From: Collybiopsis luxurians FD-317 M1
Lineage: Eukaryota; Basidiomycota; Agaricomycetes; Agaricales; Omphalotaceae
Direction of reading: 5' to 3'
NCBI GenBank assembly: GCA_000827265.1
Contig: KN834753.1
Coordinates: forward strand, 1,332,686 to 1,396,685
Length of the DNA: 64,000 nucleotides
The position numbers and the translations under genes were made by a program. Below, piece after piece: positions 1 through 10,307 of this stretch. A model generated the notes under the pieces. That model worked only from the letters and a program-made list of their open reading frames with translations. It made no database searches and was not told the origin of the DNA. How positions within the stretch are numbered: the first letter of the stretch is position 1; every line of letters starts with the position of its first letter.

Positions 1-1941
1 ACTTCTTCGGTCAAAGACCCAGTAAACATCCTAAAGAGCCCTTAATGGCCAAAAAGGTAGTACAACATGATATATCCCAGACCTTTGAGCAAGACTCCTT
101 CCTCCAAAAGGCTGTGCAAGAAATAGGTCCAGCATGCCTTTTACGAGTCAATATATTCAGTGAGTCAAATAGAAAGCCACGTACTGCGAATCATTGCTAT
201 AGGATTGCTTATCTTGAGCGCGGCCTTCATCATGAAATACGGCATTAATCCGTGGAGACGTTTCAAGTTTGCAAACGTTTGTGAGGCGTTGTCAGAAGCG
301 ACTAGCTGTTGGAAGACCGTAGACGCCAATCTACGCAGGTGCTTAGGAAACTGATACGAAGAGGGTAAGGAGGTGCTTACGATATCCGAGCCCATTCCAA
401 AACGGCACGGAAATTGGGAGGAAGAGCGCGCACGTCCGGGGTCTCTCTGATGACAGCAAAGACATGTGTAAGTCCGTCTACAAAAGATTTATTCTCGGTT
501 TGTAGCAGGGGATGCGACATAACTTACCTTTTCCCATAATGTCCCCTTTCATATCCCTCACTGCGCCACGAAGGCTCTCAACTCGAGCAGCAATCTCCCG
601 CGCAAACTTTTTTCGACCTTCCTCTCGCATCCGATCCGCCTCTTCACGCCATTGAGCGTCCTCGTGCTCTTCCTGGCTGAGAGTTGTGGGTCCAGCCAAG
701 AGAAACGATTTCAAGACAGGGGAAGACGCAATTGTGGGAGATGATAACAAGGAGTGTAGATATGCCCTTAAGGTGAGGCGGTTCTTCTCGCGTGCTAGCC
801 TATTCGAATGCTGGTAAGCAGGAGATAAAGGATTATCAGGGTAGTCTCCGTCGAATGACGGCGCTGGACTCGGGGCGAATGAAGCGCTCATTGGTGACGT
901 AGAAGACGTTGGAACATTGACTACTGTTCGATCTTTGGCTGGAGGAGGATTGACGACCTCCTGAGGATGTGCTTTCCGTAGCTAGACCTATTATAAGCAT
1001 CCTTATCTCGATGATAGCACTCAGGACAGACTTCGTTTGCCAGTGTCCTAAAATCTCCATATCTCCGAGAAACAAACCAATCGGGATGATTCGAACGTCG
1101 GGTGCGAATGATAAATTCCTGTTCGTGTTGGGGGGTCGGGGTTACTACAACGATATTTAGAGTCAGTGAAAGAGGCGCGAACCTCGTGAGCTCGGCTCCT
1201 CATTCGGCCCTTATCCACTACTGTCCTGACGCTGACAATATTAACCTCGAAAATACCCTTTTGCTTTAAAGTCCGAGCTTCCCTCTTCTTTGCCAATGCC
1301 TCCAAATGGTCTAGATCCGACTGATTCAGACGTACGACTTCTTCAGGCTCTACGAGCTTTGTGGCAGCTCCCAGGAACAGAGCCAAGTTCCGCTCTATCC
1401 GGGCAAGGATATTGAGTCTTGCCGTTGAATGGTCGCCCTCATCTGAACCATCAAAAACAGATGTCGCGGTGAGGTTCCGCGAAAACAGCGCGCCCATGAA
1501 AGGCTGGAGTTTGTCAGAGTAGAAATTGTTGGGTGCAGCGGCCATGAATGGAAAGGTAAGGATGAACTGGCGGAACATGAATCGTAGAAATGGCAAATCG
1601 ATTGGTGGTGCGTCCTTGGGAGGAGGAGCAAATGGCGGGCCAAGATATGAAAATGTGGAGACGTTATTGAGCGGCGAGGTAGTGATATCGTCAAGTTCAC
1701 GTTCAAATTCGAGTTGAATAAGTGATTTCTTGAGATAGTGAGCGCGAAGAGGAGTAAGAACTTGATCGGGAGGCTGCTCATCTTGTTCCAAGACAGGTTC
1801 GGGACTATCTGACTGGTGTTGAGAAACATCGGAAACATCGGGAGTAGGTAACTCTGAGGGTGGTGGGGGTGCAGACCGGGTTGGACGGCGAGGGCGGTTG
1901 GGAGGACGAGCAGGACTATCCGTCGTCGTCATCGAGGACAT
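1..1941 (-). CDS. PX/PXB-domain phosphoinositide-binding protein (YPR097W-like), 3' end cut off by window edge
   Basis: Partial gene; starts at 1941 and runs off the left edge. After a Pro-rich N-terminus comes a PXB (PX-associated) segment with LTPLRAHYLKKSLIQLEFER (about 1700-1760). A PX domain follows, with EFIIRTRRSNHPDWFVSRRYGDF (in two pieces: EFIIRTRRSN and DWFVSRRYGDF) near 1040-1120; RRYGDF is the characteristic lipid-binding stretch. Further on is a charged helix (about 500-700) and a DUF3818-type segment, GLMPYFMMKAALKISNP (about 210-260), then LAQPFGGRSL, an intron and MFTGSLTEE at the edge. This domain order is that of yeast YPR097W and fungal relatives, peripheral membrane proteins tied to lipid and sterol distribution. 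Several short introns break the frame; I did not resolve all of them. Its start is 87 bp from that of divergent NHP2. Family call is secure; exact function is inferred. Confidence 0.85.
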
Positions 1942-2028
1942 GGCAGTGGACGTGTAATAAGCGCCCGCGCAGCAGTATGAGTTGCCTGCCGTAATTTATC
2001 GGCAAAATTTTGGTTTCTCTCTTCCAGA
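1942..2028. promoter_or_regulatory. Short bidirectional promoter between the PX gene and NHP2
   Basis: Only 87 bp separate the two divergent start codons. No TATA box is evident. Both genes must draw their core promoter and 5' leaders from this stretch or from within each other's transcribed region. Confidence 0.5.
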
Positions 2029-2730
2029 ATGGCCGGGGACAAGAAGAGGAAAGAAATCGAGCCAGATGTCGCGAATAACGATGTAGAAATGGAAGATGGC
2101 AGCAGCAAGGCATATTTTCTTTTCATATATAGTGGAAATTGTTAAACTGATACCCCGGACAGTCACCAAAAAAAGCCAAGAAGGAAATTGTAATCCCCAT
2201 TGAAGAGCTTTCGCCGCTCGCAAAGCCTTTGGCTCAGAAAAAGTTGTTGAAGAAACTGAACAAGACGATTAAAAAAGGTGGGTTTGAAAAAATTCTATGC
2301 AATGGAGATTCAAGCTAAGTGTCGGTGTAGCCTCCAAAGCTCGTCAAGTGAAAAGAGGAGTGAAAGAAGTGGTCAAAGGTATTCGCAAAGGAGAGAAAGG
2401 GTACGTTGTACATGGAATTTCATTCATTCGGCTAATGCTCAGATGCTGTAACTCAGACTGCTCGTTCTGGCGGCTGACATTAGTCCCATCGATATCATAT
2501 CACATCTTCCTGTTCTGAGTGAAGAGGCGCAAATACCGTACGTGTTTGTCGCGTCCAAGGAGGAACTGGGACTGGCAAGCTCAACGAAACGACCGACGAG
2601 CTGCGTTATGATATGCCCTGAACAGAAGAAAAAGGGAAAAAAGACGGAGGAAAAGGAGGATGATTATCGGGAACTGTACGATGAATGTTACAAGGAGGTT
2701 GAGAAAATGGCCACTCAAATTTTACTGTAG
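2029..2730 (+). CDS. NHP2: H/ACA ribonucleoprotein subunit NHP2 (L7Ae family)
   Basis: Core protein of H/ACA snoRNPs, which guide pseudouridylation of rRNA and snRNA in the nucleolus, and of telomerase RNP in some eukaryotes. Four exons (2029-2109, 2163-2277, 2331-2400, 2457-2730) give about 179 residues, close to the family's usual 150-180. The N-terminus is acidic and Lys-rich. The L7Ae fold follows: LLKKLNKTIKKASKARQVKR, then KGEKGLLVLAADISPIDIIS, YVFVASKEELGLASSTKRPT and a basic/acidic tail. The GVKEVVKGIRKGEKG helix and the ASSTKRPTS strand are the RNA-binding hallmarks. The first intron appears to have a GC donor (GC...AG, 2110-2162), since no GT gives a reading frame there. BFR1 follows in the same orientation 97 bp on. 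Very sure of identity. Confidence 0.93.
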
Positions 2731-2827
2731 ATTACTTAATTCCTTTTTGGGTAATTTCTGATCGACGTGTCAAAATTTAATTTTTTTTACTTTTGCTTCA
2801 CTACATCCACTTTCTTTTCTATACACC

Positions 2828-4622
2828 ATGGCTCCTTCTGCAAAGTCAAAGTCTGCTAACGGTTCTGCAACCAAAGGAAAGCCTTCTGCCGCTACTAATA
2901 GTGGTACTACTACCCCGGTCTCCGCTGCCAGCGAAAAGAAGGATGCTTTAGACATCCCCGCTCTTTCTGGTGGCAAACCCGACAAGAAGGCTTATGATGC
3001 TGACCAGGAAAGGCTCAAAGGCGAAATTGATGCTCTCCAGGTCAAACTGGTCCGCAATTTCCATTCCACTGTCCTATTTCTCAACCGCTCACACGTTGGT
3101 CATCCAGTCAGCTGTAAAGGACAAGATTTCCCTTGCTACAAAAGGCGGATCCGGGAATGAGAGACGGAACGCCTTGAAGGCTGAACTCGATGAGATTCGA
3201 GGCAAGCAGTCCGACAGCAAGGCTTCCAGAAGTAAAGTCCTCGACCAGGTAAAAGCCTACAACGAGTCTATTAGCAAAAAGGTATATAGCCCTCGTCTCT
3301 CTCCTCACCCTTCCCCTTTTCGTTAAACCTCTCCGTCCCTTAGATCAAGGACTTGCAGGCCGCAAAGTCCAAAATTTCTTTCAAGTCCGTGGCTGAACTC
3401 GATGCACATGTAAGGTATGTCCTCGTCCATGTCCTTATTCTTCGTTGTTACTTACAGAGCACGTTCCCGTAGAAATCTAGAAAAACAAATCGACTCTGGT
3501 ACCCTTAAACTTGCTGATGAAAAGCGCGCTCTTGCCGAAATTACCTCGTGCAAGCGTAATCGCCGTACCCTCGATGCTTTCCAAAACGATCAGCAGTCCA
3601 TCGAAGCTGACCGTGCCGCCGTCGATGAGCTCAAGAAGCAGCTCGATGATCCTGACTTTAAGGCTACCTCTGACCGTTACGATAGGATTAAGCACGAGCT
3701 AGACGAGCTCAAGAAGGAAGAAGACGTCCTGTATGCCAACCGGTCAAAACTCTTCGAAGAACGTGATGCTCTCCAAGCTCAGGTTAACGCTTTGTATAAC
3801 GAAAGGCGCGGGTCTACACAAAGCTTCCGCGAGGCAAACGATCGTTATTGGAACAAGGTTAACGAAGACAGGGCTCGTCGCGCCGAGAGAGCTCGTGCTC
3901 AACGCGCTGCCGAGGAGCTGCAAAAGAAGCAGGAGGCGGCCCAGCGATTAAGGGAGGAGGCCGAGGTTCCGGCATACCAGGCACAAATCGAGGATTGTCA
4001 AACCCTCATTGACTCCTTGTCCGGGAAGACGAGCGAAAGCGTCACATTAAAGAGCGCACCTCTTGTTGAAAGGCAAGAGCTTGCTGGCGTCACTAAGCTA
4101 GATATCCGAAAGGTAGATGATGTACCCGAAGGTGCAATTGTACGGAAGAAGAAGGGCGAGGATGCCGACGCTTATTTTGTTGGCGGGAAAGGAAAGAAGG
4201 GTAAAAAGATTCAAGCCAAGGCGAACGGTAGCCCCGAGGGCTCTCAGCTCAACATCCCCTTCGCTACCCTTTCCGCCCTCCTCAATTTTTCCATCCCCCC
4301 ACCTATATCTAACGCTGATATTCCGCGCGTTATCGAAAACCTTCAAACGAAAAAGGAGTGGTTCGAGGCTAACCAGGCTCGTCAGACTGCAGCTAACATT
4401 GCTAAAGCTGAAGCCGAAATCCAACGGCTTACTGGTTCGGGCAAGGACGTTAGCGCTCCAGACACTGTCGACGTGACGCCTCCGAACGGCGGGGGTGAGC
4501 TCCCCGCAAGCCCTGCGCCCACTCCCAGTACAACGGGACCTTCTTCCCTTGCAGTTCCCAGTGACGAAGTTATTGACAAGTTGGAGGTCGTCAATGAGAT
4601 TGAGACTGCCGCTGAATCATGA
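2828..4622 (+). CDS. BFR1: BFR1-like mRNP-associated coiled-coil protein
   Basis: Bfr1 associates with polysomal mRNPs at the ER and influences secretion and nuclear segregation. Exons 2828-3040, 3108-3281, 3344-3414 and 3473-4622 join in frame to about 535 residues, near the yeast length. A low-complexity Ser/Ala/Lys N-terminus is followed by DIPALSGGKPDKKAYDADQE, the conserved opening of the family. Then comes a long coiled coil rich in Glu/Lys/Arg, including RVNEDRARRAERARAQRAAEEL-like heptads (around 3860-3960). Toward the C-terminus is a Lys-rich patch (GGKGKKGKKIQAK) and a short helical domain ending in a Pro/Ser/Thr tail. The same-strand gene upstream is NHP2. Family assignment rests on length, coiled-coil architecture and the N-terminal motif. 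Confidence 0.85.
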
Positions 4623-4908
4623 GATTCTCGAAGTCTCTTGGACAGTTTATGGATATTTATCGATGGAAAAAGTGCCTTGCATGTTATTTACATACTCCAA
4701 GAATATTAACTCTTCTATCTCATCACGGGGCGCTAAATATAAGCTCTATGGTCGTCGGTAGATACATGGAAGTTTATGCTACATAAATAAGTAGATGATG
4801 TAGGGATGTCGGCACAACAACAGCAGAAATCATCAGAAGAATAGTTCAAAATACATATCATGGAAGGACCTGCGTTCTAGATACTAATACTACCCACACC
4901 TCACCCCT

Positions 4909-6479
4909 CTAAGCATTCTTGTAATAGACGGTCGTGAGATACTTCTTTTTGTATCTTACCGTGGAAGCAACGGCAATGACTCCTCCTAGACCGGCTTCTC
5001 GAATAAGGCTGGTCGCAAGGTGATGAAGTACAGAATGAGAGGGAATTGGAAGAATGGACGTATCATCTGCGATTGAAGCCATTGCTAAGGCTGCAGCTTC
5101 ACTAGGCGATTCAGTACTATCCAAAGCCTCCATTACGGGAACCATTTGTTCAGCCTCCGTATGTGCTCTCATGCCTCGAGTAACATCTGTCCCACTGGCG
5201 GTAGTCACAGGCAATGATGCACCAGCGGGCGAGGGCACCTCCCTGTCCTTTTCCCTTTCCCTTTCTCTTTGCCTGTCTCGTGTGCTCCTTCTGTCCCCAC
5301 GACGGTCATGTTGTGCCGTAGTCTGGGAGTGACTCTGATTAAGAATCAGTTTGTCGAGATAACGCGGTAAACTTGGGGCAGGAGGTATATTGGGCAGTGG
5401 TACAAAGCCCTTTTGAACTCGCGGATCGTCCTGCTGAGCTGCGTGCTGAACGTAGGTCTCCTCTTCCTCAGCCGCATGTATGAGCTCCAATGGGATTTCT
5501 GTCGTCCATTGCGCATTATGTGTAATCCGATCAGCAGATTCTGAGGGGTCGCCATTCTCGGTACTGGTACTCCAGAAGCTACGCCCGAGACTCAGGCGGC
5601 CCAGATTGGAAAGATCGTTTCCTTCAAAGGGAGGTTGAGATGTAACGATGATGGGTCCTGTGGAAGACGGCGAGTGCGACCCTGGAGGGGTTTCTGAAGG
5701 CGAAGGGTGTGAGGGAGGGGTGAAAGACGACAGTTCGACGTTCACGTAGTTGGAGAGGCTGCCTGAATCATTTACAGCAGTCGGTAAGTCGTCTGCGACC
5801 CGCCAATCGCCATCGACGAAGAAACGGATGTGATGAGTGCCAGGAGGAAAAGAAATTGTCGTAGAAAAAGTTGTTTCAGACCTAGCACGGATCAGATAAG
5901 AACGAGAGACATGTAGAAAGATACGTACTCCTTGTCCATCATTGTCCGTATACTACTATTATTATCGGAAGTATGGACAACAAAAACCGAGTTTCCGCCT
6001 CCATTCCATGTTATCTTGTGCTCGACGAGCCCGGCCCCTGCAGGTTCAATTTTTTCTGCTAATGGTTCAACGCCTGGGATATGTAGAGCCATTGGTATCG
6101 AGGACCGGACGATGAGCGGTGATAATGAGTCTGAAGTAGTTGCTCTCGATGGAGACGGCGCATTGGGCTGGAAGGAGACCATCCTAGGAAGGGAAGGAAC
6201 TGGAGAAACTGGGTTTTCGCGATTTACGCGTCGGCCAACATTATTTTCGATGTGAGGTTTAGGCTGTACATAATAAGGCTCCTGCTTTTTCTCTGATTTG
6301 ATTGGAATTGGTCTGCGGGAAGAGCGAGGGGGAAGAGACTGATAATTATACATAGTTGCTAGGTCTGGGAGGTCGAGAGAGCGTCTTTTGACTCTCATAG
6401 ATTTGTGGACACCGTTTAGGGCAGTCTGCTGGGTAGAATGGCTTTGGGGAGATTGGGCGGTAGAAGAGTTGTTACCCAT
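4909..6479 (-). CDS. SNF1/AMPK beta subunit (GAL83/SIP2 type)
   Basis: Scaffold and targeting subunit of the SNF1/AMPK energy-sensing kinase. Two exons (6479-5929 and 5881-4909) give about 507 residues. MGNNSS at the start is a consensus N-myristoylation site. A CBM48 glycogen-binding fold follows a disordered region: HKITWNGGGNSVFVVHTSDN, then across the intron FPPGTHHIRFFVDGDWRVAD and SGSLSNYVNVEL. The C-terminal ASC domain, which holds the kinase and gamma subunits, is seen as PLPNIPPAPSLPRYLDKLILN (split: PLPNIPPAPSLP, RYLDKLILN), then DDTSILPIPSHSVLHHLATS and the terminal KKKYLTTVYYKNA. A charged insert of roughly 95 residues with RDRQREREREKDRE separates the two halves of the ASC domain. 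Long-insert fungal beta subunits are known to me only in general terms. Very sure of the call. Confidence 0.93.
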
Positions 6480-6969
6480 GGTGGAATAAGGTCAAAAGGG
6501 ATATTGTGGCTGTAATATATTAAGTACATCTAATCTCTATACGCCTCATCCACCAACAATCACCGCCGACCATCCAGACCCGCAGGGTAATTTGGCGCTC
6601 AAGCAAAACCTCTCTCTTTTTTTCTCAGTCCAACTGAACCTGCTACATGGATATATATAGTAGCTATAGATACGGATAACAATTTTCCAACAGACAACAG
6701 ATTACCAAAGAGCGTAGAGCGAGGTAGGATTCACGAACGAGTATGTAATACACAGTGAAAGTTCAATCGGGATCGCAAAAAAAAGTAGGAACGAAAAAGA
6801 ACACGAACAAGAAAACAAGTAAATCATGGGATTTAACACAATGATTAAGGTATGTTAATAATAATCGCAGCGACAACCCAAAGCTTAGCACTATAGGGGA
6901 AAGGAAAAAAAAAAAATAATAAAAATCCAAGACAGACAGCAAACCTCTACTTTTCTCCTCTACACCCAT
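6480..6969. other. Intergenic: SNF1-beta promoter and RFX 3' region
   Basis: The stretch holds the upstream region of the beta-subunit gene and the downstream region of the RFX gene (both minus strand). It has a pyrimidine-rich run near 6610-6630 and an AT-rich stretch near 6650-6690 (atatatatag). No supported gene. Confidence 0.5.
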
Positions 6970-9946
6970 CTACTCTGCTTTGACCCCCTCCGAATCGCTG
7001 GTATGTTCCGGTTCACTGCTGGGTGTTGCAGATGCCGTCATTCCAATTTCCTGAGAGAAACCTGGGACATCAAACGCGTTTCCTGAGCTCGGAAAATCGG
7101 GAAAAGAAAGATCAGATTGAACACTCGGTAGAGGGTTCTCCTGGGACGAAGAGGTATCCATATAAGAAAGCGAGCCATACGCGTCTGAATTGAATGTCGA
7201 GGACGATGGATCCAAGGAACCTGCCGGGAAAGGGTCGTTTTGAAGGGCGGCGAGCATGCTAGACGTTGTTGGGGTATTGGCCATAAGTTGTGGCCTCACG
7301 TCCATAGCGTTGAAGCTCTCCTGCCCAGGCATTGGCGACAAAGAAAAGAATTGCTGTTGCATCACCGGCTCAACCGATGCAGCGACCGAATTGGTGGAAA
7401 GGGCTACGCTTCGAAGAACATTGACAGCGATCCAGTCGCTGAGCGTGGCGTGAGACTGATAAGAAATGCAAAGAAGGGATTAACTTACTCCAAGAAAAGT
7501 TTTAATATCTGGAAAGCCCCAAAAGCAGGATCGCTTCGAATTGTCTATAAAATATTTAAACGAAACTCTGACCATAAGATAGCAAGACCTTACCAAATCC
7601 CTCATAACCTGACTAGTAACATAACCCCAGCGAATGAGAACACTGCGAGAGCTCATGGTACTTCTCTCCTCGCCACTATGGCCTGTGCGACTGCTGCCCA
7701 TTAGCCTCTCGCAGCACTTATCAGCCCAACTCATGACCTCCCGGACCGGTTCGCTGCTTTTAGGAAGACTGTCCATTAAGCTCACAAATTCAACTTCCAA
7801 CAGCTGCACCAAATCCTCATGGCGGCAGTTGCAAACCAACGCAGACTGATTGCGAACAGATTCAAAGTCCACCTTTTGCCAGGAGCGCCGCATCTCAGCA
7901 AGTTGTTTCTGGTTTGTAAGGACAGTATTCAGTGCCTGAGTAACCTGATAGATGTCCAAAAATCGCACTAGGCAGATCAAATGAGTTTGGAGTTGGAAAG
8001 ATGAAAAGAACGTGGACTTACAGACAAGATGTCCAAATCTCGCTCCCAATTCAACCTTGGGTTCTACAAAGGTATTGCCGTAATCATTCAACGCCACCAA
8101 CAGAATCTTTTCCATCTTGTTGGCAAACTGTCGAAGATTGGCCAACGAGCCCGAGGGTATGGGAGAAAGCATTTGAGAACGCAAAATCTCCAGTATCTCC
8201 TGAAAAATGAGAAAAAAAAAAAGAGTGAGCATCGCAAAGACCCAGTAAGCAAAGTACTTACATCGTATACAATTGCATCTGCCTTTGCCATTAGGCCAGC
8301 AATAGCAGGAGCATGAACAATTTCCCGATGGTTTCCACCCAAGCTAGACCAAAACGTTCTGAGATTGATCTCGAACTGATCAAAACGGAACGATCTAACG
8401 TTCTCCAGCAGGAGATCAAGATGATCTTGGAACCATCCCCAAACCTCCCGTGCCGCAATACTATGCGGAGATGTAGAATTGGTGCCCACAGCCTCCTCAA
8501 TAGAAGGAAAATGGGGGAACTGACGCACAGACACGGACTGAGAAGATGCGAGATATGGAACGGAGGCACTCGAAGGAGGTGATTGGGATGAGACAGTAAG
8601 ACCAGTGTCCGCCTGCGGATGGCGGCGGATGGAGGCCTGCGGTGGGAAGCTGCCGGTAGGCCGCGAAGCAGATTGGGCCTGTGAAAGCAGTGTTGCCGCG
8701 GTAGGGGTTTTATCACTCAGATCCTGGGAAAAAACTGGTTGTTTTGCGTCACCTGAGAGAGAAAGGGAATTCCTCTTGGACACATTCGCGGAAGGGAGGC
8801 CTTCAGAATCTCCATCTTCGTCATCCTCATCCGATCTTTCCTCGTTCCGATGAGAAGCCTCAGCTTGGTCTTGAGCCTGACGTGCGGCGTTTACCGAAGG
8901 CTGTCCAGCATGATTGTTTGATTTGTGTATATAATCCTGGAGCCATTCGGCCTCCGCCGAGGTGGCAGGACGTATACCACAATCTAACATCAAACAGTTT
9001 GATGAGACTTGCGTGAATCATGATGAACAAGACCACTTACAGTGATATTTACTGTTACCTCTAACCCCAAGACGGCGAGTTTTGATCGTCGGAAAACACA
9101 ATCGGATAGCCTTTCCCAAAGTGGCCGTGTTTATGTGGGGGATTCCATACTGGTCACAAACTCGACGATAGGAAAAGTAAAGCCCTTGTCGAGGAACATT
9201 GCCATCGGGATACGGAGCATAATTGGCATTAAGCCTGAAAAAATGTCAGAATGAACGGTCATTGTTGTTCGAGGAATGATGATACACACCATGCCTGGAC
9301 AAAGATCTGTTTGGCCCTATCCGAGGCGCTAGTCGTCGTGGCGGCACGGACGTTGGCAGCTAATTTCTCCAGAGCCTGGTCGTTATTGAGAGTCATACGA
9401 CCAAAAGCCCCTGCAGCATGAATTGCGTCCTGGCTGGGAGCCATTGTGTGCTGGGGCGGACCCCCGTACATATTCATGTTGGAGTGGTATTCAGGGGCCG
9501 AGCCGAGAAACATTGCAATGTCTTCTGTTTCGCTGGACGAGGAATGAACGCTGTCAGTGTCTCTTGGATAGGGGGAAGCCTGGACTCTGGCTCTGAGATG
9601 ACTTGGACGAAGGGTGTTTTTAAGGGCAGGATTTGTGATATTATGGTTTGGTGGCGACTAAGAAGGAAGAATCATCAATGAACAACGAGGAGTCAAAAGG
9701 AAGACACAAGATTCGCACAGGGTCACCGTGAAGAAGGTTATTATGCTGACCGAGATGATAAGTAGCACGGTAAAGCTCCTCGGGAGAAGGACCCATTCCC
9801 ATTCCTGCGATACCATGCGAAGACTGGGGCCTTGAAGACGACGAATGGGTGGAAGAAGAAGAGACCGAATCGGACCGCGAATGAGAGTGAAGGGGAAGAA
9901 AAGGCATAGTAGCGGGTTGCATCATCTGCATATTGACTGCAGCCAT
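6970..9946 (-). CDS. RFX-family winged-helix transcription factor
   Basis: RFX factors bind X-box DNA through a winged helix; fungal members act in cell-cycle, DNA-damage and differentiation control. Start at 9946 (MAAVNMQMM), stop at 6970. After a Ser/Gln/His-rich N-terminus the RFX DNA-binding domain spans about 9030-9330. It begins SDRAKQIFVQAW, continues after an intron as LNANYAPYPDGNVPRQGLYF and VCDQYGIPHINTATLGKAIR, then LCFPTIKTRRLGVRGNSKYH, and ends in the next exon with CGIRPATSAEAEWLQDYI. The wing residues RRLGVRGNSKYHY-type are intact. A conserved C-terminal helical region follows (ERDLDILSVTQALNTVLTN-like, then the 7480-8230 exons), with an acidic, Ser-rich tail. At least five introns; those 3' of the DNA-binding domain were only roughly placed. 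Confidence 0.92.
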
Positions 9947-10307
9947 GTTGGAATTAACGAAAGATGGATTGGAGCGGACCAGCCGAGGACGGGCAAAGCA
10001 GAGTAGACGGAGGAAGAAGGAAAACGAGAGACTTGGTGGTGGTAGAGAAGAAAAAAAGAAAAAATTTGAAAACTGGAAACGTTCAGGCGAACGCTGACGG
10101 GTACCGGCCGATTAGAGATAATACAGGTCGACTCGAGGGTTTAACGCAAATTCGCTGGTAACCAGATCAAGGTCAGTCAGTACAGTCGTCGTCTAGGAAA
10201 CACCGGGTGAAGAGAGGGCCAAAAGTAGATTGCAGTGCTTGGGCTTACTATACATATCCATTTTCAAAAAATTATATACATGTATATGTATTATGCCGGC
10301 TGTCGGC
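9947..10307. other. Intergenic: RFX promoter and PPN1 3' region
   Basis: No gene supported. It includes a purine-rich stretch near 10010-10080 and a 14-bp AT-rich palindrome at 10274-10287, close to the stop codon of PPN1. Confidence 0.5.
10274..10287. repeat. 14-bp perfect palindrome (ATATACATGTATAT)
   Basis: The sequence reads identically on both strands. It lies 21 bp past the PPN1 stop codon, in the probable 3' UTR. It may be chance in AT-rich DNA or part of a 3'-end signal. Confidence 0.6.
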
